DNA of 7,091 nt. It comes from Planctomycetota bacterium. Its GTDB lineage: Bacteria > Planctomycetota > UBA8108 > UBA1146 > JAJFFE01. The stretch is taken from positions 1 through 7,091 of the forward strand of contig JAGQRC010000180.1 of NCBI GenBank assembly GCA_020425835.1, in the 5' to 3' direction. The notes under the pieces were generated by a model, which was given only the letters and a program-made list of their open reading frames with translations, was not told where the DNA came from and did no database searches. Below, in pieces: positions 7,007 through 7,091 of the stretch. The position numbers and the translations under genes were made by a program. How positions within the stretch are numbered: the first letter of the stretch is position 1; each line of letters begins with the position of its first letter.

Positions 7007-7091
7007 CGACCCGACCTCTCGACACTACCGGTTCCGGAGTCTGCGGGAGCGACGAGTGCGCGTCACTCCTTGGAGCGACGAGCCGTCGCCG
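7007..7091 (-). other. bamA leader and right edge
   Basis: These 85 bases precede bamA. The minus-strand sequence contains GAGAGG (7020-7015), the probable bamA ribosome-binding site. One frame entering from the right edge ends at TGA 7065-7063 (residues ATARRSKE) and another ends at TAG 7027-7025. Either could be the tail of an upstream gene co-transcribed with bamA, but too little is visible to choose. No promoter is evident. Confidence 0.35.

Overview
The window is a high-GC chromosomal segment of a diderm (Gram-negative-type) bacterium: it carries a complete BamA outer-membrane insertase gene, and long antisense frames stay open as is usual in GC-rich DNA. An HscC-type Hsp70 plus a BamA with a divergent barrel would fit a planctomycete, myxobacterium or related environmental lineage. 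That placement is inference and cannot be fixed from this sequence alone.

Layout, left to right. (a) On the minus strand, positions 2297 to 1 hold a two-gene unit: a 592-residue HscC-like Hsp70 (519-2297), then an unrecognised reading frame (532 to the left edge) whose ATG lies inside the last hscC codons. The 14-base overlap suggests translational coupling. (b) A 178-bp divergent spacer separates hscC from a plus-strand gene (2476-3174) for a small exported alpha/beta-hydrolase-like protein. All three expected catalytic residues of this protein appear to be replaced. (c) A 227-bp convergent spacer follows, containing an imperfect dyad. (d) A complete, apparently intact IS630-family insertion sequence spans 3405-4574, with near-perfect 23-bp inverted repeats and a TA target duplication. 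(e) A complete five-POTRA bamA gene lies on the minus strand (4574-7006), starting at TTG. (f) The last 85 bases are the bamA leader and possibly the tail of an upstream gene.

The most striking feature is the exact insertion point of the IS. It entered the TA of the bamA stop codon (TAG). Because the element's terminal base on the bamA strand is G, the duplicated TA again makes TAG, so BamA still ends at its terminal phenylalanine. The original bamA stop codon now serves as the stop codon of the transposase. The insertion is therefore silent for both proteins, and it places the transposase gene directly downstream of bamA on the same strand.

No RNA genes, CRISPR arrays or convincing intrinsic terminators were seen. 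No multi-gene novel system can be claimed. The best leads are the hscC-coupled unknown protein, the triad-less hydrolase and the stop-codon exchange.
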